From Salinirubellus salinus (lineage in GTDB: Archaea; Halobacteriota; Halobacteria; Halobacteriales; Haloarculaceae), in the NCBI RefSeq assembly GCF_025231485.1, contig NZ_CP104003.1:1550001-1614000 (forward strand): DNA of 64,000 nucleotides. The letters run 5' to 3'. The notes beneath the pieces were generated by a model. The model saw only the letters and a list, made by a program, of their open reading frames with translations, was not told the DNA's origin and did no database searches. Every line of letters starts with the position of its first letter. Within the stretch, counting starts at the first letter, position 1. Positions 8,739-17,254 of the stretch are shown here, in pieces. The position numbers and the translations under genes were made by a program.

Positions 8739-9296
8739 TCACTCGGCGCGGAGGCTGGCGACGAACGTCTCCCGGCGCTCGGAGCCGTGCTCGACGACGA
8801 GGCCGGCGGCCTCGGCCATCGCCTCCGCGTCGGCGAGGGCGTACCGCTCGTCACGGGGCGGGCCGGCCTCCCCCCGGCCGTTCGCGGACCAGTCGGCGAC
8901 GCCGAAGCGGGCGCCCGGCGCGAGGACACGAGCCACCTCTGCCATCGACTCCTCGGTGGCGAACTCGTGGAACGTCATCGTGGTGAACGCGCCGTCGAGG
9001 GCGTCGTCGTCGAACGGCAGGTCGGCCACCTCGGCGGTGACGAACGCGACGTTGTCGGGCGCGCCTTTCTCCCGGTAGAACGCGTGCATCTCCTCCTGGA
9101 CGTCGACGGCGTGGACGGTGTCGACGTACGGCGCCACGTCGTCTGTGTAGAACCCCGTCCCGCTCCCGAAGTCGGCGACGACGTCGTCCTCGCTCGGGTC
9201 GAACAGTGCGAGCAGCTCGTCCACCGAGACGTACCGGTAGCGCCCCTCGTCCTCGAGTCGCTCCGCGTGGCCCGCGTCGAACGTGTGGAAACCCAT
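8739..9296 (-). CDS. Class I SAM-dependent methyltransferase
   Basis: A 185-residue Rossmann-fold methyltransferase. Motif I is VVADFGSGTGFYTDDVAPY (about 41-59), motif II the acidic VHAVDVQEEM (about 64-73), and motif IV DGAFTTMTFHEF followed by the typical RVLAPGARFGVADW strand. The family transfers a methyl group from SAM to small molecules or macromolecules; the substrate cannot be inferred here. ATG 9296 is the only sensible start and precedes a short Phe/His-rich leader. It is a standalone gene between the zinc-ribbon gene and the PEBP lipoprotein, all on the minus strand. Confidence 0.85.
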   Translation of the reverse strand: MGFHTFDAGHAERLEDEGRYRYVSVDELLALFDPSEDDVVADFGSGTGFYTDDVAPYVDTVHAVDVQEEMHAFYREKGAPDNVAFVTAEVADLPFDDDALDGAFTTMTFHEFATEESMAEVARVLAPGARFGVADWSANGRGEAGPPRDERYALADAEAMAEAAGLVVEHGSERRETFVASLRAE

Positions 9297-9346
9297 ACCC
9301 GCCGTAGGATGCGGGGTGACATGAGTCCGGCCATCGGGCCGCGGGT

Positions 9347-9964
9347 CTACTCGAGCGGCGTCCGGGTGGCCGTCCCCCCGGCGTCGTCGCTCCCCAGCGG
9401 TCGCCGGAAGTAGGTCGTCAGCCGCTTCGACGCGAGCGTGGCCGTCTCGAGCGCGTCGTCGACCGGGTCACGCTCGCTCCCGGCGGGCACGTCGAGTTCC
9501 CGACGCAGGGCGTACAGCGTGAGCCAGTAGCGCTGTGGCTCCTCGGACGGCGGGGGACAGGGACCGACGTACCCGACCCTGCCGGTACCGTTCTGGCCCT
9601 GGACGCCACCGTCGAGTTCGGGCGGCGACGAGTCGGTCGGCACCGCCTCCGGGACGCGGTCGGTGTCCGCCGGGAGGTTCCACGCCACCCAGTGGGTGAA
9701 CGTGCCACCGACGCTGTTCGGGTACTCGAAGACGAGCGCCAGCGCCTCCGTCGGCGGCGGGACGCTGGTGATCTCGATCGGCGGCGAGACGCCGACGCCG
9801 TCGTCGGCCTCGCAGGTGTAGCGGGTCGGGACCGTCTCGGCGGCCGTCGGGAGGGAGAACTCGAGCAGGTCCGGGGTGGTCGGCCCGCCGGCGTCGGCAC
9901 ACCCGGCGAGACCGAGTGAGCCGCCGGTGCCGAGTGCCGCGAGCAGGGACCGTCGACGTACCAT
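9347..9964 (-). CDS. Tat lipoprotein of the PEBP family (YbhB/YbcL-like)
   Basis: A 205-residue exported protein. The N-terminus MVRRRSLLAALGTGGSLGLAGCADAGG has twin Arg, a hydrophobic core and the lipobox LAGC, so it is predicted to leave through Tat and be lipid-anchored. The mature part is a phosphatidylethanolamine-binding protein fold: PTRYTCEADDGVGVSPPIEI, LVFEYPNSVGGTFTHWVAWNLP (DxxxxxxFxHW-type ligand loop), GRVGYVGPCPPP and RYWLTLYAL are the classic PEBP/YbhB segments. Ligand and role are unknown; bacterial YbhB binds small anionic ligands. The internal start at 9964 is chosen because it begins the Tat signal; the open frame upstream is not signal-like. Confidence 0.87.
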   Translation of the reverse strand: MVRRRSLLAALGTGGSLGLAGCADAGGPTTPDLLEFSLPTAAETVPTRYTCEADDGVGVSPPIEITSVPPPTEALALVFEYPNSVGGTFTHWVAWNLPADTDRVPEAVPTDSSPPELDGGVQGQNGTGRVGYVGPCPPPSEEPQRYWLTLYALRRELDVPAGSERDPVDDALETATLASKRLTTYFRRPLGSDDAGGTATRTPLE

Positions 9965-10039
9965 CGCCCGACGTAGGGCCGCCCCGGTAAAAGTGCCACC
10001 GGCCGCGGCGTTCAATACCCCCGGCGACCCAGAGGGGGT

Positions 10040-10228
10040 ATGACCGTCGAGATCGTGCCGCCCACCGAGCGGGCGTGCACCCGCTGTGGCCGCCGGGACG
10101 TCTGGGACGCGGAGACGGAGAACTGGGTCATCGAGACCGTCGACGGGGAGCGTCGAGTCGGCCGGCCCCACTGCGTCCACGAGTGGGACATCAACGGCTC
10201 GTACAACCCCGTCCGCCGCACCGCGTAG
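10040..10228 (+). CDS. HEWD-family small zinc-binding protein
   Basis: A 62-residue haloarchaeal protein with a CTRCG pair near the N-terminus, a second Cys/His group (RPHCVHEWDINGSYNP) and the HEWD sequence that gives the family its name. It likely folds around one zinc ion; the role is unknown. Its stop is one base before the ATG of the cutA-like gene, so the two are probably co-transcribed. Confidence 0.78.
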   Translation: MTVEIVPPTERACTRCGRRDVWDAETENWVIETVDGERRVGRPHCVHEWDINGSYNPVRRTA

Positions 10229-10229
10229 G

Positions 10230-10538
10230 ATGCCGACCGCGTACGTCACCGCCCCGCCCGAGGCGGCCGCGGACATCGCGCGGACGCTCGTCGAGGAGCG
10301 TCTCGCGGCCTGCGTGAACCGGGTCGACTGCGACTCGACCTACCGCTGGGAGGGCGAGGTACACGAGGAGCGCGAGGTGGTGTTGCTCTGCAAGACGACC
10401 GACGCGGGGTACGACGCGCTGGCCGAGCGGGTCGTCGACCTCCACCCGTACGACGTGCCCTGCGTCGAACGCTTCGAGGAGGACGACGTGTTCGCGCCGT
10501 TCGCCGCGTGGCGGGCGGACGTGGTCGGCCCCGAGTGA
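10230..10538 (+). CDS. cutA: CutA1-like divalent-cation tolerance protein
   Basis: A 102-residue CutA1 family protein. It has the family pattern: TAYVTAPPEAAADIARTLVEERLAACVNRV at the start, the WEGEVHEEREVVLLCKTT strand pair, and HPYDVPCVERF near the end. CutA1 forms a PII-like trimer and was linked to copper tolerance in E. coli, although the mechanism is unsettled. ATG 10230 is one base past the HEWD stop, indicating translational coupling. A longer upstream frame is Arg/Ser-rich and rejected. Confidence 0.9.
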   Translation: MPTAYVTAPPEAAADIARTLVEERLAACVNRVDCDSTYRWEGEVHEEREVVLLCKTTDAGYDALAERVVDLHPYDVPCVERFEEDDVFAPFAAWRADVVGPE

Positions 10539-10560
10539 TCGGTCTCGAGTCGCCCTCGTC

Positions 10561-11709
10561 TCAGAACGGCGTCGGGATCGTGTTCTGGGTCAACACCCCG
10601 GCCACGTCGAGGACCGCGAGGAGGAACGACGTGAGGAGGATGGCCACCATCGGCGGGTCGAGGTGGGTGTCGGCGTGCGCGTAGAGCACGCGCTGGGCCA
10701 CCTCACCGACGAGCGCCGCGAACGTCCCCACCAGCGCGCCGGCGACGAGGGCGACGGCGGGTGAGACGGCCGCGGCGACCGCCCCGCCCGTCGCACTCCC
10801 CGCGAGGCCGACGACCGCGACGCCCGCCGGCAGCGCGACGTGGTAGGTCACGGGGAACGCGTCGGGGATGCGCTCGTCGTCGACGAGGACGAACGCGAGC
10901 GAGGCGACGGCCAGCCCGAACGCGAGGAGCGGCCGGCCGGTGAGGTAGGTGACGAGCGCCGCGAGGACGCCCGCGCCAACGCCGACGAGCGCGACGCGCA
11001 CCCAGTCGGACTGCTCTGGGCGCCACGGTTCGACGACGAACCGCGAGAGGTGGGTCGACGCCAGTTCCTCGGCGTCCGGGGGCGAGGCGTCCTCGTCGCT
11101 CCGGGTCGGAGGCGGCCCGCGACGCTCGCCCCGGGCGTAGGGCCGCATGTCGAGGACACCCCCGCGGACGGTGCCGACCAGCGGGTAGCCGAAGGCGAGG
11201 CGGTGGAGGAACCCCGAGACGACGATGGAGAAGGCGAGCGGGTCCCAGGGGAGGCCGGGCCAGGGGAGGGTCCCGCCGACCGGGCCGAAGGTCCCGGCCG
11301 AGAGGCCGGTCAGCAGGAGGCCGACGACGCCGAACGCGCCACCGGCGACGAGGGCGTCGGCGCGGAGTCCCAGTGGGCGGGCCACGGCCTTCGCGTGGTG
11401 GTACGGGAACGGGTGGTCGAGGGAGCCCTTCCGGGCGGCGAAGGCGGCCGCCGCCGCCCCGCCGGCGAAGGCGACCTGCGGGCCGAGGAAGGGGCCGAGC
11501 CCCACGCTCGCGGTGAGACCGGTCGCTCCGAGCGCCACGGGACTCCCGGCCGTCGGGGGAGGCGCGCCCCCGAGGAGCTCCGCGAGTTCCCCGACGACGA
11601 GGGCGACGCCGGCGAGGGTGAGCGCCGGGAGCGCGCCGACGGCCGCGCCGAACGCGCCGCCCGCGAACGCGGCGACGACGACGACGAGGAGCCCGACGGG
11701 GTCAACCAC
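10561..11709 (-). CDS. Polytopic membrane protein, unknown family
   Basis: A 382-residue protein from GTG 11709. Hydrophobic segments cover most of the sequence, about ten predicted membrane spans, broken by one soluble loop of about 50 residues in the middle (Arg/Asp/Glu/Pro rich around the PYARGERRG stretch). The first span begins right at the start (VVDPVGLLVVVVAAFAGGAFGAAVG). The open frame continues 110 codons upstream but there it is Arg/Ser/Pro-rich and overlaps the PadR gene antisense, so I reject it. I do not recognise the family. The internal symmetry of Gly/Ala-rich spans suggests a transporter or permease, but this is only inference. Confidence 0.7.
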   Translation of the reverse strand: MVDPVGLLVVVVAAFAGGAFGAAVGALPALTLAGVALVVGELAELLGGAPPPTAGSPVALGATGLTASVGLGPFLGPQVAFAGGAAAAAFAARKGSLDHPFPYHHAKAVARPLGLRADALVAGGAFGVVGLLLTGLSAGTFGPVGGTLPWPGLPWDPLAFSIVVSGFLHRLAFGYPLVGTVRGGVLDMRPYARGERRGPPPTRSDEDASPPDAEELASTHLSRFVVEPWRPEQSDWVRVALVGVGAGVLAALVTYLTGRPLLAFGLAVASLAFVLVDDERIPDAFPVTYHVALPAGVAVVGLAGSATGGAVAAAVSPAVALVAGALVGTFAALVGEVAQRVLYAHADTHLDPPMVAILLTSFLLAVLDVAGVLTQNTIPTPF

Positions 11710-11839
11710 GGTGCGACCCCTCCGCGGTACAGTCCATACGGGGGCGTCTCCGGGTGGCGTGTAAAGCCTTCCCCGTTCGAGAGGGCGGCCGCTCGGCGAG
11801 GGGATAACGTGAGAAGTGGGGAGGTGGTCGTCGAACGCG

Positions 11840-12319
11840 CTACAGGTCGCCGGCGACCTCCTGCAGGAACGCCCCGAGCAGGAGGTGCTGGCGGGCCGCG
11901 GCGGCGACGCGCTCGCGGGACAGGTCCGCGTCGTCGACGGCGTACTCCTTCGTGCGGACGAGTTCGCGGGTCTCCAGACAGCCGTCCTCCTCCAGGTCGT
12001 GGAGGCTGGGGTAGACCGTCCCCGGCGAGAACTCCGCACCGAACGCCGTCGCGAGCGTCTCCATCAGGCCCTTGCCGTGCGTGTTGTGGTCCTGCGTCGC
12101 CACCAGCGCCAGCAGCACCGCGTCGAGGTTCCCCTTGACGACCGACTCGTCGAGTTCGACCGCCTCTCCGGGGAAGAGTGCATCCGAGACGTCACCGAGC
12201 AGGTCCGTCGGCGACTCGATGTCTCCGGACCCACCGCCGCTACTCAGTTCGCGGTACAACATCTCGACGGTGACACTACTCTCCTTGTCCTCTCGGTCGA
12301 TGCCCGGGGCGAATGCCAT
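11840..12319 (-). CDS. PadR-like winged-helix transcriptional regulator
   Basis: A 159-residue DNA-binding protein. The C-terminal 95 residues are a PadR winged helix: NLDAVLLALVATQDHNTHGKGLMETLATAFGAEFSPGTVYPSLHDLEEDGCLET, with the Y/F-P-x-L-x-x-L-E-x-x-G signature. The first 60 residues are acidic and probably a dimer or sensor extension. PadR proteins usually repress nearby genes; the closest are the unknown membrane protein downstream and a small protein upstream. ATG 12319 is preceded at the right distance by a strong TTTATATG box, so the longer upstream reading is unlikely. It also resembles the GvpE group, but no gas vesicle genes are present. Confidence 0.8.
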   Translation of the reverse strand: MAFAPGIDREDKESSVTVEMLYRELSSGGGSGDIESPTDLLGDVSDALFPGEAVELDESVVKGNLDAVLLALVATQDHNTHGKGLMETLATAFGAEFSPGTVYPSLHDLEEDGCLETRELVRTKEYAVDDADLSRERVAAAARQHLLLGAFLQEVAGDL

Positions 12320-12342
12320 ACTCGCGCAATGGGGTGTGCACA

Positions 12343-12350
12343 TATAAACA
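12343..12350 (-). promoter_or_regulatory. TATA box of the PadR gene
   Basis: Minus strand TTTATATG centred 26-27 bases before ATG 12319, which is the classic haloarchaeal leaderless arrangement. Confidence 0.65.
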
Positions 12351-12480
12351 CTCGCTCGGGCTTCAGAATCTGAGCCGGCCGTTCCGCACCCCGTGAGCGC
12401 CTCTACCTCGCCTCTGTCTGTCGGTTTCACTTTCACTCCGGGTGGCTGACGTTCATAGTCCCGAGACACTTACGCAGTGT

Positions 12481-12648
12481 ATGGCCATCGACACGATACA
12501 CACCAGGCCGGACCGCCAGCGACGGACGCTCCCGGGGGCCGTCGACGTCTCCGACCTCCCCGCCGACCGCGTCCCGGAGATCGCCGCCGACGAGGAGGTC
12601 TACCTCGAGCGCCGCGGCGGGCGCACCTACCTCGTCCCCGCGAACTGA
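12481..12648 (+). CDS. Small hypothetical protein
   Basis: A 55-residue protein from ATG 12481 with mixed charge, a central acidic stretch (DVSDLPADRVPEIAADEEVYLE) and a C-terminal RRGGRTYLVPAN. It has no Cys, no signal and no membrane span. It fits a short antitoxin-like or regulatory protein, but nothing specific supports that. It lies 57 bases before the nucleotidyltransferase gene on the same strand. The frame extends 13 codons further upstream; I prefer the internal ATG because the extension has no clear promoter spacing. Confidence 0.5.
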   Translation: MAIDTIHTRPDRQRRTLPGAVDVSDLPADRVPEIAADEEVYLERRGGRTYLVPAN

Positions 12649-12705
12649 CCGAGCCGAGTCGACCGGACCGTCGCGTTCTTCCCGCCGCCGCCCCACTCCC
12701 AGCGC

Positions 12706-13407
12706 GTGCAGGCCGTCGTCCCCGCCGCCGGCCGTGGCTCGCGCCTCGGCGCACTCACCGCCGACCGCCCGAAGCCGCTGGTCCCCGTCGGCGGCACGCC
12801 GCTCGTCGAACACGTCCTCGACGCGCTCGCTCCGGCCGTCTCCGAGTACGTCGTCGTGGTCGGCTACCGGGGTGACCGTCTCCGTTCGCACCTCGGCGAC
12901 CGGTACGCGGATTGCCCCGTCACCTACGTCGAACAGGCCGAGCCTCGGGGGCTGGCCGACGCCCTCCTGTGTGCCGCACCGGCCGTCGACGGCCCGTTCC
13001 TCCACTGCAACGCCGACAACGTCTTCGCCGCCGACCTCTCCCGGCTGGCGACCCACCGCGAGGCCACGGACGCCGACGCCGTCCTCCTGACCGAGCGCGT
13101 GAGCGAGGACGTGGCCCGCGAGACCGGCGTCCTCGTCCGCGACGAGGCGGGCCTGCGCGTCGTCGAGAAGCCCGACGACCCGCCGTCGCTGGAGGTACAG
13201 ACGGGCGCGTTCGCGTTCTCGCCGGCCGTCTTCGACGCCTGCCGGGCCGTCGACCCCTCCGCACGTGGGGAGTACGAACTGAGCGACGCGGTCACCCGTC
13301 TCGCGCGCGACGGGCGCGTGGAGACGCTCACACTGGCGGCCGACGAGTGGCGTGTCAACGTCAACACGGCCGCCGACATCGCCGCGGCCGAGCGCCGACT
13401 CCGCTGA
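12706..13407 (+). CDS. Sugar-1-phosphate nucleotidyltransferase
   Basis: A 233-residue enzyme of the NTP_transferase family (RmlA/GlmU-like). The start MQAVVPAAGRGSRLGALTADRPKPLVPVGGTPLVEHVLD contains the GxGxRL nucleotide loop and the PKPLVPV segment. CNADNVFAADL supplies the metal-binding Asp, VVEKPDDPPS is the sugar-phosphate contact, and WRVNVNTAADIAAAERRL matches the second Asp-containing end (here Asn/Asp). It should join NTP and a hexose-1-phosphate into NDP-sugar, but lacks the beta-helix acetyltransferase domain of GlmU. The GTG start is at the first conserved residue. The product probably feeds glycan synthesis, although no glycosyltransferase is adjacent. Confidence 0.87.
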   Translation: MQAVVPAAGRGSRLGALTADRPKPLVPVGGTPLVEHVLDALAPAVSEYVVVVGYRGDRLRSHLGDRYADCPVTYVEQAEPRGLADALLCAAPAVDGPFLHCNADNVFAADLSRLATHREATDADAVLLTERVSEDVARETGVLVRDEAGLRVVEKPDDPPSLEVQTGAFAFSPAVFDACRAVDPSARGEYELSDAVTRLARDGRVETLTLAADEWRVNVNTAADIAAAERRLR

Positions 13408-13455
13408 CACTGCCCCGAACGCCGGGGTTTAGCCGCCAGCGGTCGACCCCCCGCC

Positions 13456-14493
13456 GTGCTCTGCATCTACGGCGCCTACGGCTACACCGGCGAACTCGTC
13501 GCCGAGACGGCGGTCGAGGCGGGACTCGACCCCGTGCTGGCCGGACGGAACGGGGCTCGACTCGCCGACGTGGCCGCGGCCAACGACTGCGAGTACCGTG
13601 CGTTCCCCGTCGAGGAGACGGGCGCGAACCTCGACGGCGTCGACACCTTGCTGAACTGTGCGGGGCCGTTCGTCGACACCTACGAGCCCGTCGTCGACGC
13701 CTGTCTCGAGCACGGCGTCGACTACCTGGACATCACCGGAGAGATAGCGGTGTTCGAGGGTATCGCGGCCCGCGACGGGGTGGCCGCGGACGCCGACGCC
13801 ACCCTGCTGCCCGGCGTCGGCTTCGACGTGGTGCCGACCGACTGCACCGCCCGCCACCTCGCTGACCGACTCCCGGACGCGACGCACCTCGAACTCGCGT
13901 TCGCGGGCCTCTCCTCCGTCTCGCGGGGGACGGCGCTCTCGGCACTGGAGAGTCTCGGACAGGGGGGCGCGGTCCGCCGCGACGGGAGACTGCTCCACAG
14001 GCCGGTCGCCCACGCCACCCGCAGGGTCCCGTTCGCGGACCGCGAGCGGACGGTGACGGCCATCCCGTGGGGCGACCTCGCGACGGCCCCGTGGACCACT
14101 GGCGTCCCGAACGTGACGACCTACGCGGCCATCCCGCAGGTGGCCCGGCTCGGGATGCGCGGGTCGCGGTTCCTCCCGTCGGCAGGGCTGCGGCTGGCGA
14201 AGCCACTCCTGCAGACGCTGGTGGAGCGCACCGTCGAGGGGCCCAGCGAGCGACGGCGTGAACGCGGCCGGGCGGAGGTGTGGGGCGAGGCACGCGACGA
14301 GCGGACCGGCGAGTCGGTCCAGACACGGCTCACGACGCCCGAGCCCTACGCGCTGACCGCCGACGCCGCCGTGGCGGCGGCCGAGCGCGTCCTCGGGGGG
14401 GACGCCGATCCGGGCTTCCAGACGCCGGGCGGCGCGTTCGGTGCCGCGTTCGTCACCGACCTGCCGGGGGTCTCCGGGTTCGACGACCTGTGA
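13456..14493 (+). CDS. Saccharopine dehydrogenase-like / trans-acting enoyl reductase family protein
   Basis: A 345-residue oxidoreductase beginning LCIYGAYGYTGELVAETAVEAGLDPVLAGRN, a GxxGxxG dinucleotide-binding fold. It continues with the family segments TLLNCAGPFVDTYEPVVDACLEHGVDYLDITGE and LLPGVGFDVVPTDC, which place it in the saccharopine dehydrogenase-like group that includes mycobacterial trans-acting enoyl reductases. In archaea the substrate is unknown; roles in lipid side-chain reduction are possible only by analogy. GTG 13456 is the first possible start at the first strand. Its TGA is immediately followed by the stop of the convergent UspA gene, with no spacer. Confidence 0.83.
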   Translation: MLCIYGAYGYTGELVAETAVEAGLDPVLAGRNGARLADVAAANDCEYRAFPVEETGANLDGVDTLLNCAGPFVDTYEPVVDACLEHGVDYLDITGEIAVFEGIAARDGVAADADATLLPGVGFDVVPTDCTARHLADRLPDATHLELAFAGLSSVSRGTALSALESLGQGGAVRRDGRLLHRPVAHATRRVPFADRERTVTAIPWGDLATAPWTTGVPNVTTYAAIPQVARLGMRGSRFLPSAGLRLAKPLLQTLVERTVEGPSERRRERGRAEVWGEARDERTGESVQTRLTTPEPYALTADAAVAAAERVLGGDADPGFQTPGGAFGAAFVTDLPGVSGFDDL

Positions 14494-14940
14494 CTACGCG
14501 TCCCGGTCCTCGGCCTCGTACCGGTCGCGGAGTACGGTCACCACCGGGCAGGTGGCCTCCAGGAGGAGGTCCTGTGTCACGTCGCCGAACAGCGCCTTGC
14601 CGACGGGGCTCCGGCGCTCGCCGCCGGCGACGATGTAGCGGGCCTCGCGGTAGCCGGCCTCGCGGATGATGGTCTCGACAACGTCGCCGACCTCGCCGGC
14701 CACCTCGACGCCGTCGAACCCGCCGAGCGTCGCGCGGACGACGCGACGGGCGGTGCTCCGGGCGTCCTCCTCGGCCGTGTCGAGGTAGTAGTCGGGTTTC
14801 TCCTGCCGGTCCGCGAACTCCTCGTCCGGCATCACGTGCAGGACCACGAGCGTCTCGTCGTGAGCCTCCGCCAGGTCCTTGCCGACGGCGACCACGCGGT
14901 CGTAGTCCCGTTCGCCGTCGACGGCCGCGAGTACGGTCAT
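14494..14940 (-). CDS. Universal stress protein, UspA family
   Basis: A 148-residue Usp domain: MTVLAAVDGERDYDRVVAVGKDLAEAHDETLVVLHVM at the start and YIVAGGERRSPVGKALFGDVTQDLLLEATCPVVTVL at the end. The ATP loop is changed from the usual G-x2-G-x9-G-S to GGERRSPVGKALFGDV, retaining the S-P-V-G-K-x-L-F-G-D motif typical of many haloarchaeal Usps. It is the second Usp in the window. It faces the end of the saccharopine-like gene and has about 170 bases of empty sequence upstream before glpK. Confidence 0.87.
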   Translation of the reverse strand: MTVLAAVDGERDYDRVVAVGKDLAEAHDETLVVLHVMPDEEFADRQEKPDYYLDTAEEDARSTARRVVRATLGGFDGVEVAGEVGDVVETIIREAGYREARYIVAGGERRSPVGKALFGDVTQDLLLEATCPVVTVLRDRYEAEDRDA

Positions 14941-15108
14941 GCTCGATTCTCCGCTGCGGGGCCTGAAGAAACCCCGGCAAGTACTGCGAGACACGGGTCG
15001 CGGTGACACGGGTGACGGGGCAGGCACGGCGCGCTACCGGGGGTCCCCGACCCGTGCCGCACGGCTCGTTCCGCGCGCGCCACGACGAGGTGCCGCGCGC
15101 GCCCTCAC

Positions 15109-16626
15109 TCAGTCCGCTGCCCACCCCTTCGCGCGTTCGACGGCCTCCAACCACCGGTCGTAGCGGTCGGCCACCGCGGCGTCCGGGTCCGGGTCGAACG
15201 TCCGGTCGACCCGGTGGTTCGCCCGCAGGTCGTCGAGGTCGTCCCAGTAGCCCACCGCGAGGCCCGCGGCGTAGGCCGCCCCGAGCGCCGTCGTCTCGTC
15301 CACCTCCGGGCGGACCACGGGTACCCCGAGCGCGTCGGCTTGCAACCGGCACAGGAAGGAGTTCTTCACCGCCCCGCCGTCGACCTGCAGGCTCTCGACG
15401 GGGCCAGCGTCGGCCGCCATCGCCTCGACCACGTCGCGCGTCTGGAAGGCGATGGCCTCCAGCGTCGCCCGGACGAGGTGTTCACGACCCGTCCCGCGGG
15501 TCATCCCGACGATGGTGCCGCGGGCCCGGCCGTCCCAGTGGGGCGCCCCGAGGCCGGTGAAAGCGGGGACGAAGTAGACGCCATCGGGCGAGTCAACCGA
15601 CCGGGCGAGGCGCTCGGTCTCGGCTGCCTCCTCGACGAGGCCGACGTCCGTGAGCCACTCGACGGCTGCGCCGGTGACGAACACCGACCCCTCCAGCGCG
15701 TAGCGTGGGGCCTCGCCCGATCGCTGGAACGCGACGGTCGTCAGCAGGCCGTGGTCGCTCTCGACGGCCTCGGTGCCGGTGTTACAGAGCAGGAACGACC
15801 CCGTCCCGTAGGTGTTCTTGGCCTCGCCGGCCTCGAAACAGCACTGGCCGAACAGGGCGGCCTGCTGGTCGCCGAGCGCGGCCGTCACCGGCACCGCGGC
15901 GCCGAGCAAGCCGTCCGGGTCGGTCCGGCCGTACTCCGCCTCGTCGCTGGAGGGCCGGACCTCGGGGAGCACCGCATGCGGCACCGAGAACTCCGCCAGC
16001 AGGTCGTCGTCCCACGCCAGCTCGTGGACGTCGAACAGCATCGTCCGCGAGGCGTTCGTGACGTCCGTGACGTGCTCGCCGGTGAGCTTCCAGACCAGCC
16101 ACGAGTCTATCGTGCCGAACGCGAGGTCGCCGGCCTCGGCCCGCTCGCGGACGCCCGGCCCGCTCCGGTCCGGTTCGATGGGGTCGGCCTCCTCCAGCAG
16201 CCACTCCAGTTTCGTCGCCGAGAAGTACGCGTCCGGCTCCAGCCCCGTCCGTCGGCGTATCTCCGGCGCACGACCCTCCTGTTCGAGTCGCTCGACGCGC
16301 TCGGTCGTCCGGCGGTCCTGCCAGACGATGGCGGGGGCGACCGGCTCGCCGGTCTCGCGGTCCCAGAGGACCGTCGTCTCGCGCTGGTTCGTCACGCCGA
16401 TGGCCGCGAGGTCGGACCCGGCACAGTCGGCCGCCTCGAGCGCGTCGCGGACCACCGCTACCGTGTTCTCCCAGATCTCGACGGCGTCGTGTTCGACCCA
16501 CCCCGGCTCGGGGTAGAACTGCTCGTGGGTCTCGTAGGCACTCCCGACGACCCGGCCCGCTCGGTCGAACACCATACACCGGGTGCCGGTGGTCCCCTGG
16601 TCGACGGCGGCGACGTACTCGGACAC
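15109..16626 (-). CDS. glpK: Glycerol kinase
   Basis: A 505-residue FGGY carbohydrate kinase. It has the ATP-binding start AAVDQGTTGTRCMVFD, the glycerol-binding IGVTNQRETTVLWDRETGEP and PAIVWQDRRT, the phosphate loop YGTGSFLL, and the C-terminal QVDGGAVKNSFLCRLQADALGVPVVRP. It phosphorylates glycerol to glycerol-3-phosphate, a major carbon source for haloarchaea living with Dunaliella. ATG 16626 is 3 bases after the stop of the gamma carbonic anhydrase-like gene upstream, so the two may share an mRNA. The divergent GlpA-like gene at 17255 is the likely next step. Confidence 0.95.
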   Translation of the reverse strand: MSEYVAAVDQGTTGTRCMVFDRAGRVVGSAYETHEQFYPEPGWVEHDAVEIWENTVAVVRDALEAADCAGSDLAAIGVTNQRETTVLWDRETGEPVAPAIVWQDRRTTERVERLEQEGRAPEIRRRTGLEPDAYFSATKLEWLLEEADPIEPDRSGPGVRERAEAGDLAFGTIDSWLVWKLTGEHVTDVTNASRTMLFDVHELAWDDDLLAEFSVPHAVLPEVRPSSDEAEYGRTDPDGLLGAAVPVTAALGDQQAALFGQCCFEAGEAKNTYGTGSFLLCNTGTEAVESDHGLLTTVAFQRSGEAPRYALEGSVFVTGAAVEWLTDVGLVEEAAETERLARSVDSPDGVYFVPAFTGLGAPHWDGRARGTIVGMTRGTGREHLVRATLEAIAFQTRDVVEAMAADAGPVESLQVDGGAVKNSFLCRLQADALGVPVVRPEVDETTALGAAYAAGLAVGYWDDLDDLRANHRVDRTFDPDPDAAVADRYDRWLEAVERAKGWAAD

Positions 16627-16629
16627 GGC

Positions 16630-17169
16630 TCAGCCCTCGTCGTCGGCCGGCGGCCACTGCTCGTACAGCACCTCGCTCTCCGTCGCGTGCGCGTCCGCGA
16701 GGTCTGTGTACACGTCGGCGGCGAACGCCCACGGGGACTCGCCCTCCCCCCCCTCGCGCACCACCTCGGCGGGCGTTCCCATCGCCACCGCGTAGTCCGA
16801 GATCTCGGTCCCCTCGGTGACCAGTGCGTTCGCGCCGACCATCGCCTGTTCGCCGACGACGCAGTCGTCGAGGACGATGCTCCCCATCCCGACGAGCGCA
16901 CGCTCGCCCACCTCGCAGCCGTGGACGATGGCCGTGTGCCCGACGGTCGCGTACCGACCGATGTCCGCACCCTCGTGGACGACGCTGTTGTCTTGGACGT
17001 TCGCGCCCTCCCGCAAGCGGATGGCGCCGTGGTCGCCGCGGAGGACGACGTTCGGCCAGACGGAGGCGTCGGCCTCGATGGTCACCTCGCCGATGACGGT
17101 CGCCGCCGGGTCGACGTACGCGTCGGGGTGGATGTCCGGTTCGGTGCCCTGGTACGAGCGGATGGTCAT
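16630..17169 (-). CDS. Gamma carbonic anhydrase-like hexapeptide protein
   Basis: A 179-residue left-handed beta-helix protein with hexapeptide repeats (IGEVTI-EADASV-WPNVVL-RGDHGA-IRLREG-ANVQDN-SVVHEG) and the histidines that bind metal in gamma carbonic anhydrases (VVHEGADI, VGHTAIVHGCEVG). It may hydrate CO2 or belong to the related PaaY/YrdA acyltransferase-like group. The start ATG 17169 sits at the first conserved strand. It is placed directly upstream of glpK, with a 3-base gap, and divergent from the glycerol-3-phosphate oxidase/dehydrogenase-like gene; whether it has a glycerol role is unclear. Confidence 0.85.
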   Translation of the reverse strand: MTIRSYQGTEPDIHPDAYVDPAATVIGEVTIEADASVWPNVVLRGDHGAIRLREGANVQDNSVVHEGADIGRYATVGHTAIVHGCEVGERALVGMGSIVLDDCVVGEQAMVGANALVTEGTEISDYAVAMGTPAEVVREGGEGESPWAFAADVYTDLADAHATESEVLYEQWPPADDEG

Positions 17170-17254
17170 GGCTGGCCTTCCGCCGGCGACGCCAAGACTG
17201 TTCGGCCCAGACGGAGACGGCAAGGAACACGTACCCGCCGAGCCAAGCGCGGGT

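Noticed and set aside
11710-12039. N-terminal extension of the membrane protein gene at 10561-11709
   Set aside because: Arg/Ser/Pro-rich and antisense to the PadR gene; the hydrophobic protein begins cleanly at GTG 11709.
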